A stretch of DNA of 64,000 bases from an uncultured Selenomonadales bacterium (GTDB taxonomy: Bacteria > Bacillota > Negativicutes > Selenomonadales > Selenomonadaceae), in assembly GCA_937877655.1 (NCBI GenBank), contig CALFJC010000063.1, forward strand, positions 1 to 64,000. The letters run 5' to 3'. A model generated the notes under the pieces. That model was not told the DNA's origin, made no database searches, and was given only the letters and a program-made list of their open reading frames with translations. This document shows positions 45,186 to 54,528 of the stretch, one piece after another; position 1 is the first letter of the stretch, and the number at the start of each line of letters is the position of its first letter. The position numbers were made by a program, and so were the translations under genes.

Positions 45186-47368
45186 CAAAATTTTTCCTCG
45201 TAAATCGAAATATATTTTTCCGCAACGTTTTCAATCAAAAATTTTTGCGAAACAACTTTAACGCGCCTGTTGAGTTTTTCATAACGGGCAGGATTGTCGG
45301 CAAGCTCGCGCAAAATTTTTGCAAGTTCTTCAATCGGAACCCGCCCGTCAACCAAATCAAAAACTATTCCCGCGTCCTCAATCATGGCGGGAATTTCGCC
45401 GATATTTGAACACACAACCGGACGCCCCGCAAAAAAACTGTCGATTATGAAAAGCGGAAAACTTTCGCCCGAATATTCGCTGGGCAAAAGCCCGATGTCA
45501 GCCGTCGCCAAATAATCGCGCACATTGCTTTTGAAGCCGACCAAGTGAACAAAATCGGGCACATTGCCTTTCAGCAAATCGTACATTTCGCCCGCGCCGA
45601 CCAAAATTAAATCAATGCGCCGCCCGCGCTTGTTGGCAAGAGTCACCGCGTCAATCGCCGCCAGCCAACCTTTTTGCGGAATGGCGCGACTCACTTCGCA
45701 GGCAACAAAAGAATCTTCGGGAATGTCAAGCTCCGAACGCGGCACGGGCTTTATCGGCAAATATTCCAAGCCGTTTCCTATCTTGTGAAAAATTTCTTCG
45801 CGACCAAAATTATTTTCTTTAAACGGCGTCAAATTTTTGTCGGCAATGTAAACGAACGCCGAGACAGATTTTTTCACGGGCGCAAGAATTTTTTTCAAGA
45901 AATTTTTGTCGGGATTATCACGCGCCGCCTCTTCGTACATGCCGTGAAGCGTGACGACGTGCAGCACGGCGGGATTGTCTTTGACAACGTAACTTGCCGC
46001 CTCGTCCACAAAACCATGATGGGTATGAATCACATCGATTTTGAATTGCTCGATTATCTCCGCCAAGCCGCCCGTCTCGTTGAGATAAACCAGTGGAACC
46101 GTCGCGTCCAATTTCCTGCGAATGTCTAAAAGTTCATCCGCCATTTGAAAATCCAAAACCGTAACGGGATAACCTTTCCTGCTCAATTCGTTTGCAAGCG
46201 TCAGAGGAAAAGTTTCTCCGCCGCCAATCGTCAACGCAAAAACTCCCATTAAAATATTCGGCTTGCGCTTGACAGACAAAATTTTTTCCAAGTCAAAAAG
46301 TTTTTTCAGCTCTTGAATGTCCTTGCCGCCGTAATAGCCCCAAAAATGTTCTTCCAACTTTTCAAAATGCATTTCGTGAATCTCGGCGGGCACATTGTAA
46401 TTTTCCGCGACAAACTCCGCAATTTTTTCGTGCTCGGAAAAATATCGCGGCTCCTTCTGAATTTTAAGCGAAGTACTTTCCTTGTGAATGCGATAAAAAT
46501 TCGTGGCGAAAGGCGAATAGAAAACGCAACCGCCTTTGATTATGTCAAGGTAAAATGCCCAATCGCTGCAAAGTTTCATCTCAAAACATAACTTCGGAAA
46601 AATTTTTCGTTTGCGGAAAAGGACGCCGCTGACATTCGGGATAATATTTTTAATCGCAAAACCCAGCTCGACAAATTTTGCGGCACTCACCGTGAAATTT
46701 TTTGTCCAATCGAAATAAAGCAAGTCGGAAAGATATTGTTCGGTTGTGAAAGTCGTTTGCCCGTCCTGAACAAATTCCGTGCGACAAAAGGCAAGTTGAA
46801 CCGAATCATCCGCAAAGGCGGGCGCAAGATTCGACAAAAAATTTTCTTCGCTGAAATCGTCGCTCTCGGCAATCCAAATCAACTCGCCGCGAGCCGCCGC
46901 CATGCCCTTTTGCCATTGACAAAAAACCCTGCCGGAATTTTTTTCGTTCAAAATAAGTCGCGTGTTATTTTTGTGTCGTTCGTAAAAATCTCTCAAAATT
47001 TCGCGGCTGTTATCGGTCGAGGCGTCGTCAAGGAGAATCACTTCAAAATTTTTGTAAGTCTGATTGTAAATCGTTTCAAGCCTTTGCCGAAGAAAAGGCG
47101 CGTGATTAAAATTCGGGACAATGATGGAAATGAGTGGCGAAAAATTTTTCTGCGCGGAAAGTTTCCAATGACTTGGAGCCTGCGCGGAGTGTTTGGAGCG
47201 TGAAAAGGAAAACTTTAATAACGCTGACTTTGCGGCAACCTTTGCGGGCAAAAATATTTTGGCATGAAAGGCAGGCAAATTGGTTGCCAAGAAAGAATCA
47301 ACGCGCCGAACAAAATTTCTGAATGTTGAACCCGTCAAAGTGCGATAAAGTTTCAACGACAAACTCAA
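45185..47368 (-). CDS. Bifunctional GT2-GT4 glycosyltransferase
   Basis: 727 aa. Residues 75-290 form a GT2 domain (FSPLISIIVPNFNHAPFLRQ, LLDDASTDNSREIL, WIAESDDF). Residues 385-727 form a GT4 domain (LMGVFALTIGGGETFPLTLAN, VIHTHHGFVDEA, GKSNV-like LVGFKSNVRDYLATADIGLL, SEYSGESFPLFIIDS). Two sequential sugar transfers by one chain are likely. The TTG start follows GAGGTG. It is the first gene of a two-gene polysaccharide operon. Confidence 0.88.
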   Translation of the reverse strand: MSLSLKLYRTLTGSTFRNFVRRVDSFLATNLPAFHAKIFLPAKVAAKSALLKFSFSRSKHSAQAPSHWKLSAQKNFSPLISIIVPNFNHAPFLRQRLETIYNQTYKNFEVILLDDASTDNSREILRDFYERHKNNTRLILNEKNSGRVFCQWQKGMAAARGELIWIAESDDFSEENFLSNLAPAFADDSVQLAFCRTEFVQDGQTTFTTEQYLSDLLYFDWTKNFTVSAAKFVELGFAIKNIIPNVSGVLFRKRKIFPKLCFEMKLCSDWAFYLDIIKGGCVFYSPFATNFYRIHKESTSLKIQKEPRYFSEHEKIAEFVAENYNVPAEIHEMHFEKLEEHFWGYYGGKDIQELKKLFDLEKILSVKRKPNILMGVFALTIGGGETFPLTLANELSRKGYPVTVLDFQMADELLDIRRKLDATVPLVYLNETGGLAEIIEQFKIDVIHTHHGFVDEAASYVVKDNPAVLHVVTLHGMYEEAARDNPDKNFLKKILAPVKKSVSAFVYIADKNLTPFKENNFGREEIFHKIGNGLEYLPIKPVPRSELDIPEDSFVACEVSRAIPQKGWLAAIDAVTLANKRGRRIDLILVGAGEMYDLLKGNVPDFVHLVGFKSNVRDYLATADIGLLPSEYSGESFPLFIIDSFFAGRPVVCSNIGEIPAMIEDAGIVFDLVDGRVPIEELAKILRELADNPARYEKLNRRVKVVSQKFLIENVAEKYISIYEEKF

Positions 47369-47424
47369 AATTTTTCACCTCGTGTTGAAGGATAATCAAA
47401 AACACAGCTAAAGTCAATAACTTT

Positions 47425-47497
47425 AGGAACCGGGAACCAGGAACCAGGAACCAGGGTTTTCATTCTTAATTCCTAATTCCTCATTCCTAATTCCTAA
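47425..47497. repeat. Two heptanucleotide arrays (AGGAACC)4 and (ATTCCTA)5
   Basis: AGGAACC, GGGAACC, AGGAACC, AGGAACC (47425-47452) and ATTCTTA, ATTCCTA, ATTCCTC, ATTCCTA, ATTCCTA (47462-47496), just upstream of the promoter of the chaperone block. Confidence 0.85.
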
Positions 47498-47510
47498 TTA
47501 AAAAAGCGTC

Positions 47511-47539
47511 TTGTTTAAATGAAGAATTTCTGATAACAT
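47511..47539 (+). promoter_or_regulatory. Promoter P1 of the chaperone/GTPase block
   Basis: TTGTTT (47511-47516), 17 bp, TAACAT (47534-47539). The stretch from TCTTGTTTAA to TGATAA is nearly identical to the promoter at 49913-49941, including the spacer, so both units probably share control. Confidence 0.65.
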
Positions 47540-47565
47540 TGTTGCATTGAAAGGAGGTCGGGAAA

Positions 47566-48138
47566 TTGGAGACACAAACGGAAACCTGCGCGGAGGAAAT
47601 GACCGAGCAAAATCAAATCGCGGCGACGCTGGAAAAAATTTTGGAGCTGCAAAATAAAAATTCGCGGCAACTGGTACAGTCTCTCCGCGAAAACGTAAAT
47701 TTTCAAAATCAAGTGCGGCAGGGAATGCAAAAAGAACTTGAGACATTGAAGGAACAACAACGCGGCGAACAATTCACGCCGATATTAAAATCTGTGGCGA
47801 CGGTCTGCGTTGAGTATAGAAAAATTTTATCGGACGACGCCGTTCCGAAAAGACTTCGGCGAACGCTCGGCTTAATGTTTGACGAATTGGAAGATATTTT
47901 GTCGGAATATGATGCGGAAGTTTTCAGCTCGGCAGTCGGCGAACAAAGACGCCCGCTTTTAACAAAAATCGTCAACACCGTCACAACGAACGATAAAAAT
48001 TTGCACAACACGATAGCTCGCAGTCGAAGACCCGGCGTGATTCGCAACGGGCGTCCGCTTTATCGCGAGTTCGTCGACGTTTATGTTTACGACGGCAATG
48101 CGGGCGGAAAAAAATCTGAAGCGGCTCGCAGTGAATAA
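47566..48138 (+). CDS. GrpE-like co-chaperone
   Basis: 190 aa. An N-terminal coiled coil (residues 18-65, TLEKILELQNKNSRQL, MQKELETLKEQQRGEQ) is followed by a compact domain (FTPILKSVATVCVEYRKIL, RTLGLMFDELEDIL, RPLLTKIVNTVTT) and a tail. Layout and position right before an Hsp70-like gene suggest a nucleotide-exchange factor for it. It is not the housekeeping GrpE, whose beta-wing signature I do not see. TTG start with AAGGAGG upstream. Confidence 0.6.
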   Translation: METQTETCAEEMTEQNQIAATLEKILELQNKNSRQLVQSLRENVNFQNQVRQGMQKELETLKEQQRGEQFTPILKSVATVCVEYRKILSDDAVPKRLRRTLGLMFDELEDILSEYDAEVFSSAVGEQRRPLLTKIVNTVTTNDKNLHNTIARSRRPGVIRNGRPLYREFVDVYVYDGNAGGKKSEAARSE

Positions 48139-48162
48139 AAAAATTGGAGGAGAAAAATTTTT

Positions 48163-49791
48163 ATGAGCACATACGGTATCGATCTCGGTACAACTTATTC
48201 TTGCATTGCGCGGCTGGACTCGAACGGAAATCCCGAAGTCATTCGCAACAACGAAGACGATTCAAACACCGTCGCCAGCGTAGTTTTTTTTGAAAATGAA
48301 AATAATGTCGTTGTCGGGCAGGCGGCGAAAGAAAATGTCGAGACGGACGGAGAACGCGTCGTGCAATTCGTCAAGCGCGAAATCGGCAAGCGCGACACCC
48401 GCACTTACGAATTTGACGGAAAAACTTATACGCCCGTTGAAATCAGCGCATTGATTTTGACGCGCTTAAAAAATTTGGTCGAGGCGCAAGGCGGCACGAT
48501 TGAAGATGTCGTTATAACCGTTCCCGCGTATTTCGGTTTGGAAGAACGTTCGGCGACAAAACAGGCGGGCGAATTGGCGGGACTTCATGTTTTGAGTTTG
48601 ATAAACGAACCGACGGCGGCGGCTTTAAGTTATTGCGCCAGACAATTTCAGGAAGACAGAACGATTTTGGTTTACGATCTTGGCGGCGGAACTTTTGATG
48701 TTACCGTTGTAAAAATGACGATGGCGCAAAACAGTTCGGGGCACGACGTCCAGAAAATTACGGTTTTGGCGACGGGCGGCGATGACAGACTCGGCGGCAA
48801 GGATTGGGACGACAGATTGTTCAATTACATTTTGCACGCCTGCTGTGACGAAAACGGTTTGACGCCCGAAGAAGTCGAGGCGGAGACTCGGCAAGACATT
48901 CGCAGTAAAGTTGAGGAGGCAAAACGCAAACTCAGCAAAAAACAATCGGCGAAAGTCAGAATCGACGTGAACGGCTCGCGCACGGAAATTTCAATCACGC
49001 GGGCAGATTTTGAACAAATGACTTCGGACATTGTTGCAAAGACGATGAATTTTGTTGACGCCACACTTGAAAAAGTTCCCGGCGTCGAAATTGATACCGT
49101 GCTTTTGGTCGGCGGCTCAACTTACATGCCGATGATAATTGACGCGGTCGAGGCAAAATTCCCCGGCAAAGTTCAACAACACGATCCCGATCAAGCGGTT
49201 GCGAAAGGCGCGGCGATTTATGCGAGCATGTTGGTTGAAGAAGTCGATTCTCTTTCCGCGCAGGGCGAAGAAAATTCGGAAGGAACTCCTGCGCGAGCGG
49301 AGCAATTAACTTCAAAATTCACGGTCGAAGATCAAACACCGCGTTCATTCGGTCCGGGCGTCGTCGATACAAAGGGCGCGAAACATAAATACGTTTTGGA
49401 AAATTTTATAAAAATCGGCGAGAAAATGCCCGCCGTTTTCTCCAAAACTTATTACCCGCTCGAAGACAATCAGGAACGAGTTCTTTTGCGCGCCTTTGAA
49501 AACATGTCGACAGACGATACTTTAATTCCTTGCGTTGATGAAGACGGAAATCCTCAAGCGACAGACCCCGCGCACAACGTAAAACTTTTGGGCGAGCTCG
49601 TCGTTAATCTTCCGCCGAACACCAGCCGCGACACGCCGATTAAAGTTACTTTCAAAGTTGATGCGTCGGGCGTCCACGTCGAAGCCGTCAACACCAAAAC
49701 CGATGAGACTTTTGAAACTTTCCTGCGCACAGAATCCGATATTGACGTTGCGAAAAGCGCGGTTCATCAACTCAGAATTTCTTCCGATTGA
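48163..49791 (+). CDS. Divergent Hsp70 (DnaK-like) ATPase without lid
   Basis: 542 aa, about 70-90 shorter than DnaK. The nucleotide-binding domain is complete: phosphate-1 YGIDLGTTYSCIA (4-16), connect-1 region VVITVPAYF (116-124), LINEPTAAALSY (147-158), phosphate-2 VYDLGGGTFDVTVV (170-183), adenosine VLLVGGSTYMPMI (313-325). After residue 385 there is a short beta-rich region and no helical lid. This is a specialised paralogue, not housekeeping DnaK. It lies 24 bp after the GrpE-like gene with GGAGGAG upstream and is partner of the block's other genes. Confidence 0.9.
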   Translation: MSTYGIDLGTTYSCIARLDSNGNPEVIRNNEDDSNTVASVVFFENENNVVVGQAAKENVETDGERVVQFVKREIGKRDTRTYEFDGKTYTPVEISALILTRLKNLVEAQGGTIEDVVITVPAYFGLEERSATKQAGELAGLHVLSLINEPTAAALSYCARQFQEDRTILVYDLGGGTFDVTVVKMTMAQNSSGHDVQKITVLATGGDDRLGGKDWDDRLFNYILHACCDENGLTPEEVEAETRQDIRSKVEEAKRKLSKKQSAKVRIDVNGSRTEISITRADFEQMTSDIVAKTMNFVDATLEKVPGVEIDTVLLVGGSTYMPMIIDAVEAKFPGKVQQHDPDQAVAKGAAIYASMLVEEVDSLSAQGEENSEGTPARAEQLTSKFTVEDQTPRSFGPGVVDTKGAKHKYVLENFIKIGEKMPAVFSKTYYPLEDNQERVLLRAFENMSTDDTLIPCVDEDGNPQATDPAHNVKLLGELVVNLPPNTSRDTPIKVTFKVDASGVHVEAVNTKTDETFETFLRTESDIDVAKSAVHQLRISSD

Positions 49792-49864
49792 AAATAAAAT
49801 CTCGAATAAAAAAAGACTGCCGACAATTTGTTGACAGCCTTTTTATTTTGCAAGGCTGAAAAAA

Positions 49865-49902
49865 CTTTTCCCTTTTCCCTTTTCCCTTATCCCTTATCCC
49901 TT
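49865..49902. repeat. Heptanucleotide array (CTTTTCC)5
   Basis: CTTTTCC three times, then CTTATCC twice. Like the arrays at 47425-47497 it ends about 10 bp before a promoter. Confidence 0.85.
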
Positions 49903-49912
49903 AAAATTTGTC

Positions 49913-49941
49913 TTGTTTAAGTGAAAAGTTTTTGATAATAT
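49913..49941 (+). promoter_or_regulatory. Promoter P2 of the chaperone/GTPase block
   Basis: TTGTTT (49913-49918), 17 bp, TAATAT (49936-49941), with spacer and flanks matching P1. Confidence 0.65.
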
Positions 49942-49971
49942 CTTTAAAACTCGGAATGACGGAGCAAAATT

Positions 49972-50931
49972 ATGATTAAGCTTTACGACGAAAATTTGAG
50001 CGGCTATATCGAGGTTGAAGTCAGCGAATTTTATTCAAACGATTATCCGCAGTACTTCGCCAAAATCGGCAAGGATTCTTATGTCCGATGGCTTGGAGAG
50101 CCGATTTATACCGTGCCCGAAATGATTAACGGCAATGTGCCTGTTGACGACGGAAATTTACTTTTATCGTCCGAAGAAAAAGATGAACTTGTTGCAAAAA
50201 ATCCTGCCGCCGAAAAATGGATTCGTCCGTTTGTCGGCGCGAAAGAATTCATACATAAATTGCCGCGTTGGTGTCTGTGGCTTGAAGATTGTCCGCCGAA
50301 TGAAATAAAAAAAATGCCGCTTGTTTATGAGCGCGTTAATAGGTGTCGAGAATTTCGTTTGGCAAGTAAAAAAGCGCAAACCCGCCGCCGCGCCGATACT
50401 GCTTGGCTTTTTTCCGAAAGACGCCAGCCTAAGACAAATTATCTTTTGGTTCCGCGCCATTCTTCAAGTCGCCGTGAATACATTCCGATAGGTTACATGG
50501 ACTCGAATATTATTTGCGGCGATTCAAATCAAATGGTACCCGACGCAAAGTATTTTCATTTCGGAGTTTTGACGAGCTTTCCGCACATGGTTTGGATGCG
50601 AATGACTTGCGGGCGTTTAAAATCCGATTATCGATATTCGGCGGACGTGGTTTATAATAATTTCCCGTGGCCGCCGTTTTGGAAAGAAGTGGAGCGGACG
50701 GCGGTAAAAATTCTCATGGCGCGAAGAAAATATCCCGAAGCTTCTTTTGCGGATTTGTATGATCCTGTCCTTATGCCGAAAGATTTACGCGCCGCGCACG
50801 AAGAAAATGATCGCGCAGTCATGGCGGCTTACAATTTTCCGAAAAATATGACTGAAGAGCAAATGCAAATCGCGTTCTTGACAATATACGAGAGACTGAA
50901 AAATTTTGATGAATTTTATAATTCGCTGTGA
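49972..50931 (+). pseudogene. C-terminal fragment of a type IIL (MmeI-like) DNA methyltransferase
   Basis: 319 aa. EKWIRPFVGAKEFIHKLPRW, LWLEDCPPNEIKKMPLV, YERVNRCREFRLASKKAQTRR, YLLVPRHSSSRREYIPIG, HFGVLTSFPHMVWMR, CGRLKSDYRYSADVVYNNFP and FADLYDPVLMPKDLRAAHEEN match the target-recognition and C-terminal part of large class I SAM-dependent restriction-methyltransferases. The nuclease and catalytic (NPPY) domains, about 550 residues, are absent. It has a good promoter but no clear strong ribosome site. It is either a remnant or a DNA-recognition module kept for another use. Confidence 0.8.
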
Positions 50932-50951
50932 GTTTTTAAGGAGGGTTGAGT

Positions 50952-53900
50952 TTGGCGAAAAGAAATATTTTTGAGATGCTCGGCTTGGAATTTGATCCTC
51001 CCGACAACGTAAAAAAAATTCGCGCCGCCTACGAAAATTGGAAAAAGCGACTTACGGCTGAACAAAATACGACGGTTGATCCGACGCGCCTTGCCGAAAT
51101 TCGCGAAGAACTTCAGATGGATGAATACATTTCCTTGACGCTGGACAATCCGCGTTTCAGGCAGCGGGAGGCGGAGTCACTGAAACAACAGCGCGTTGAA
51201 GTGCTCCGACTTTATATCGACATTCAGCGCGGCGATACGCAGGGCACTTTGCAAGTCAATCAATCGCAAATCCGACAGATAAAAGACAAATTGCGGTTGA
51301 GCGTTGCGACAATCGAGGCGACTTACAAGGAGCAGGGCTTTGAAATAAAACCCGTCAAGACAACGCAAAAAATTTTGGCGACGCTGAACAATTTTTTTCT
51401 GTCCGATTCGGTTATGGAGGAGCTAAGAAAAAATTTTTCAATATTCCGAACCGTGCCCGATGAAAAAAATTTCCCGTGGTCGGCAAATGTTCATGATCTT
51501 TACGAGTTGGCTTTTTATCTGGAAAATCAGATTGAGCCTTCGGCAGATTTTTACAAGCGGCGCGATACAGACGAGTTGCGGGAAATTTTTCGTGAGGAAG
51601 CCAAAAAAGTTTCCGCGCCCATTCCGCAATGGCAATCGATTAAAGCACTTTTGAATCTCGCGCAAACGCAAGTTTTCAACACGGACGACAGCCGCTTTAA
51701 ATATGATCACTCGTTGAAGATTGAGACGCTGGCGGATTTTTTTGCGAAGATAAAAGCCGCGCCCGAACTTTTCAAGCGCGACAGTTATTTTGCCGACAAC
51801 TGCATAAATCGTATTCGCCGAACTTTCCCGAACCTTTTAAATTACGAATTGAGTGCCGCGCTTTACAACAAGGCGGCGGGTTTACTGCGCGAGCCTTATG
51901 AGGCGGTTGACGACGCGAGCGAAAATTCTTTTTGTGTTACCTGCGCGAACTGCGGAGCCTTTGAAAATTTCAGAACTCGCGAAGATGCGGAAAGATCTCA
52001 TTGCAAAATTTGCGGCGAAAATTTTTTTGTCGAGTGTCCGAAGTGCGGAAAAAAAATTCCTGCCGTTGCGGATCATTGTACCGCCTGCGATTTTTCTTTT
52101 GTCGAACTCAAAAATTTTTCAAAGTATATCGGCGACGCAAATTCAATGCTCGACCTTGTCGAACAGGCGCGCACGGCTGACGAATCGGTTAATATCGTCA
52201 CGGCGGAGATCGTCAAACTTCTTGCCAAAGCCAAACAGCTTAAGCCCGAATCTCACGAGCTGAAAAAAATCGAGTGGCGAATCAACAAAACCGCTTCCGA
52301 AATTAAAAAGCGCGAACTTTATTCTTGGGCAGAAAAAAAATTGCCGAGTCTTTCAATCGCGCCCGATAAAGCCGTCAGCGACTGCATTGAAATTTTGCGG
52401 AAGATAAAAGACTTCAAGCCCGCGCAGGACAGACTTCGCCTTATTCCGCCGCGCACTCCGCCGACGATTATTGCGACGCTGAAAGAAAATTATTTGCCCG
52501 CCAACAATTCGAGCATCGGGAAAATTTCCGTCAAAGCGAAATCGACGGGCGCGACGGGCGAAAGTTCCGGTTTGACTTGCAATATTTCTTGGCAAGCCGC
52601 AAATGATCTCGGCGTGACTTACACGCTGATAAAAAAAATCGACGGCGAGCCGCAAACTTATCGCGACGGAGAAATTTTAATCGAAAACACCGACAAGCTG
52701 GAGTTTATCGATAACGACGTTAAGCCCGGCGTCCTTTACGGCTACGCGATTTTTTCTTCGCGTCTCGGAACAATTTCCGCGCCAAAATCTGTGACCGTTG
52801 TTCATTACAGCGATCTTGACGAAAAAAAATTAATCGCCAAGACGGAGGACGGTTTTTGCAAATTTATTTGGCGGCTTCCGTCCGAAACTTGTTTGGGCGT
52901 TAGGATTTTGCGAAGTGACAGCGCGGGAAAAAGTGTCGTCGTTGCCGAGTGTGAGCAAAATTCTTTTGTCGACAGGAATGTTAAAAATCGCAAGCAATAT
53001 CAATATCGGTTGCAATGCGTTTACGTTGCCGCCGAAGACAACGCCGCCAATCACGAAAAATATTTTGCGCGGCAGAGCGAAGAAATTTACAATAAGGTTT
53101 GGCAGATTGAGAGGAATTACAAATACAGTCACGGCTTGACGGTTACTTTGACGCCCGAACAGCCGCCAAAGCTTGTAGAAAATTTGATTTGCAGTGTAAG
53201 GAGCGGGCGAGTTTCTTTTATTTGGAAATCGACGGGCGATTTTTCCATTTGGTTTAAGGAAGTCAAAAAGGAGTCCGCGCAGATTGACAAAAAATGTTTT
53301 GCGTTGGATAAGGTTGATGAAATTTTTGGGAGCGGCGTTGTTTTCAAAAAGGCGGAGAGCTCCGACGAAGCTTGCGAATTTCCTTTGAACAATGACACCG
53401 TAAGAATTGCGGTTATCAGCGCGACAAAGGAGCTCGGACTCATTAACAGCATTATAACCTGCGCGAACGTTGAGCCTTGCGAAATTGATTCGGAGAAAAC
53501 TCAAATTGATGCGGGCGGCTTGAAACTCGTTTTAAAATCGGTGCCCGAAAATCTTTACATGATTCATTACAAAATCAACACAAGAGATGCCGATGAACTT
53601 TATGCGACGATTGAGACTGCCAAAGCGCGGCAGATGAACAGAATTTATGCGGCGAAATACGCGCAGGATACTTTCATTTCGCAAAGTCATTTGCCGCCGA
53701 AAGAAATTTTTATTACGGTCATTGGCGAATACAAATTCAGCGACGGAACCGCCGCATATTCCGCGCCGAGCACTCTTGTCCTGAACAATCGCCCGAAAGA
53801 AATTATTTCTTATTATCTGGAGTGGGGGACGAGCGGGCTTTTCAAAAAAGAAATTCACGCCAAAGATTGCAAGTTGATTGTGGAGAGCCAATCGCATTTG

Positions 53901-54161
53901 ACGCCGAAAATGTTTTTGGTCTGTCGGCGGGATGGGAGAATGAATATCGAGTTGAATGATTCGACGACAAAATTATTGGGCACTGTTCGCGAATATCCGA
54001 CGGGTTACGGCGGCGGGCGGCTTGAAATGGATTTGCCCAATGAAATATGGAAAGATGTTTCGACGGGAACAATGATTAAACTTCTTATTTCAAAAGAAGA
54101 CGAGCAACGTTTTGAAGTAAAAGCGTCGCGCCCCGAAAGTTTGACCGTCCCCAAAAAATGA
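50952..54161 (+). CDS. Giant zinc-ribbon/FN3 protein with J-like N-terminus
   Basis: 1069 aa, not recognised as a named family. The N-terminus (KRNIFEMLGLEFDPPDNVKK then IRAAYENWKKRL) resembles the first helices of a J-domain but has no HPD motif. About residues 100-320 are helical. A double zinc ribbon follows at about 329-380 (CANCGAF, CKICGE, CPKCGK, CTACDF). After a helical stretch, residues 530-1000 hold several beta domains of fibronectin-III type (LTCNISWQAANDLGVTYTLI). With Hsp70- and GrpE-like genes upstream and a GTPase downstream it may be the block's scaffold or substrate adaptor. TTG at 50952 sits 7 bp after AAGGAGGG. Confidence 0.75.
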   Translation: MAKRNIFEMLGLEFDPPDNVKKIRAAYENWKKRLTAEQNTTVDPTRLAEIREELQMDEYISLTLDNPRFRQREAESLKQQRVEVLRLYIDIQRGDTQGTLQVNQSQIRQIKDKLRLSVATIEATYKEQGFEIKPVKTTQKILATLNNFFLSDSVMEELRKNFSIFRTVPDEKNFPWSANVHDLYELAFYLENQIEPSADFYKRRDTDELREIFREEAKKVSAPIPQWQSIKALLNLAQTQVFNTDDSRFKYDHSLKIETLADFFAKIKAAPELFKRDSYFADNCINRIRRTFPNLLNYELSAALYNKAAGLLREPYEAVDDASENSFCVTCANCGAFENFRTREDAERSHCKICGENFFVECPKCGKKIPAVADHCTACDFSFVELKNFSKYIGDANSMLDLVEQARTADESVNIVTAEIVKLLAKAKQLKPESHELKKIEWRINKTASEIKKRELYSWAEKKLPSLSIAPDKAVSDCIEILRKIKDFKPAQDRLRLIPPRTPPTIIATLKENYLPANNSSIGKISVKAKSTGATGESSGLTCNISWQAANDLGVTYTLIKKIDGEPQTYRDGEILIENTDKLEFIDNDVKPGVLYGYAIFSSRLGTISAPKSVTVVHYSDLDEKKLIAKTEDGFCKFIWRLPSETCLGVRILRSDSAGKSVVVAECEQNSFVDRNVKNRKQYQYRLQCVYVAAEDNAANHEKYFARQSEEIYNKVWQIERNYKYSHGLTVTLTPEQPPKLVENLICSVRSGRVSFIWKSTGDFSIWFKEVKKESAQIDKKCFALDKVDEIFGSGVVFKKAESSDEACEFPLNNDTVRIAVISATKELGLINSIITCANVEPCEIDSEKTQIDAGGLKLVLKSVPENLYMIHYKINTRDADELYATIETAKARQMNRIYAAKYAQDTFISQSHLPPKEIFITVIGEYKFSDGTAAYSAPSTLVLNNRPKEIISYYLEWGTSGLFKKEIHAKDCKLIVESQSHLTPKMFLVCRRDGRMNIELNDSTTKLLGTVREYPTGYGGGRLEMDLPNEIWKDVSTGTMIKLLISKEDEQRFEVKASRPESLTVPKK

Positions 54162-54165
54162 AAAG

Positions 54166-54390
54166 CCGCCCCCGCTTTTAGAAAGTGTGGGTTCGCCGAA
54201 ACGCTGTCGCGAACTTCGATTGAGTTTTAAAATAATTTTTGTATATTGAACTTACTTTTCTTTTGCTCGCCCAAAAGAAAAGTAAGCAAAAGAAAAGGGC
54301 GTTTGCCCCGCAATAGAAACATCCTGTTTCTGTTGCGGGCAGGCGCACGTCCTGTGCGCCTGTGTCTTCGCCACCCGCTACAAATTTTTT
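54166..54390 (-). repeat. Dispersed three-hairpin element, copy C
   Basis: Inverted relative to copies A and B. It has the same order of parts: GCGAACCCACACTTT end, hairpin 3 (CTTACTTTTCTTTTG/CAAAAGAAAAGTAAG), hairpin 2 (stem CCCGCAA/TTGCGGG and AGAAACA/TGTTTCT) and hairpin 1 (AGGCGCAC/GTGCGCCT). Stems differ from copies A and B by paired changes; the loops CAGGACG and CAGGATG do not. It follows the stop of the giant protein gene. The 367-bp gap holds this element and two short-repeat arrays. Confidence 0.85.
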
Positions 54391-54411
54391 CATCACGAAT
54401 TATTTTACTTT

Positions 54412-54443
54412 CAATCTTTCCATCTCGCCATCTTTCCATCTCT
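54412..54443. repeat. Octanucleotide array (CCATCTYT)4
   Basis: CAATCTTT, CCATCTCG, CCATCTTT, CCATCTCT in tandem. Confidence 0.75.
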
Positions 54444-54480
54444 AATTGTGCGCCCGTGTCTTCACCAACCGTTCTTTCCA

Positions 54481-54508
54481 CTAGTTCCTAGTTCCTGATT
54501 CCTAGTTC
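54481..54508. repeat. Heptanucleotide array (CTAGTTC)4
   Basis: CTAGTTC, CTAGTTC, CTGATTC, CTAGTTC, ending 7 bp before the GTPase ribosome site. Confidence 0.85.
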
Positions 54509-54528
54509 CTATTCGGAGGTTTTTGTCC

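Noticed and set aside
48163..49791. Housekeeping dnaK operon (hrcA-grpE-dnaK-dnaJ)
   Set aside because: The Hsp70 lacks the lid, the GrpE-like protein is divergent, and hrcA, dnaJ and a CIRCE operator are absent.
49813..49844. Strong terminator after the Hsp70 gene
   Set aside because: A/T runs flank a stem, but pairing on the plus strand has several mismatches, so I did not list it as a feature.
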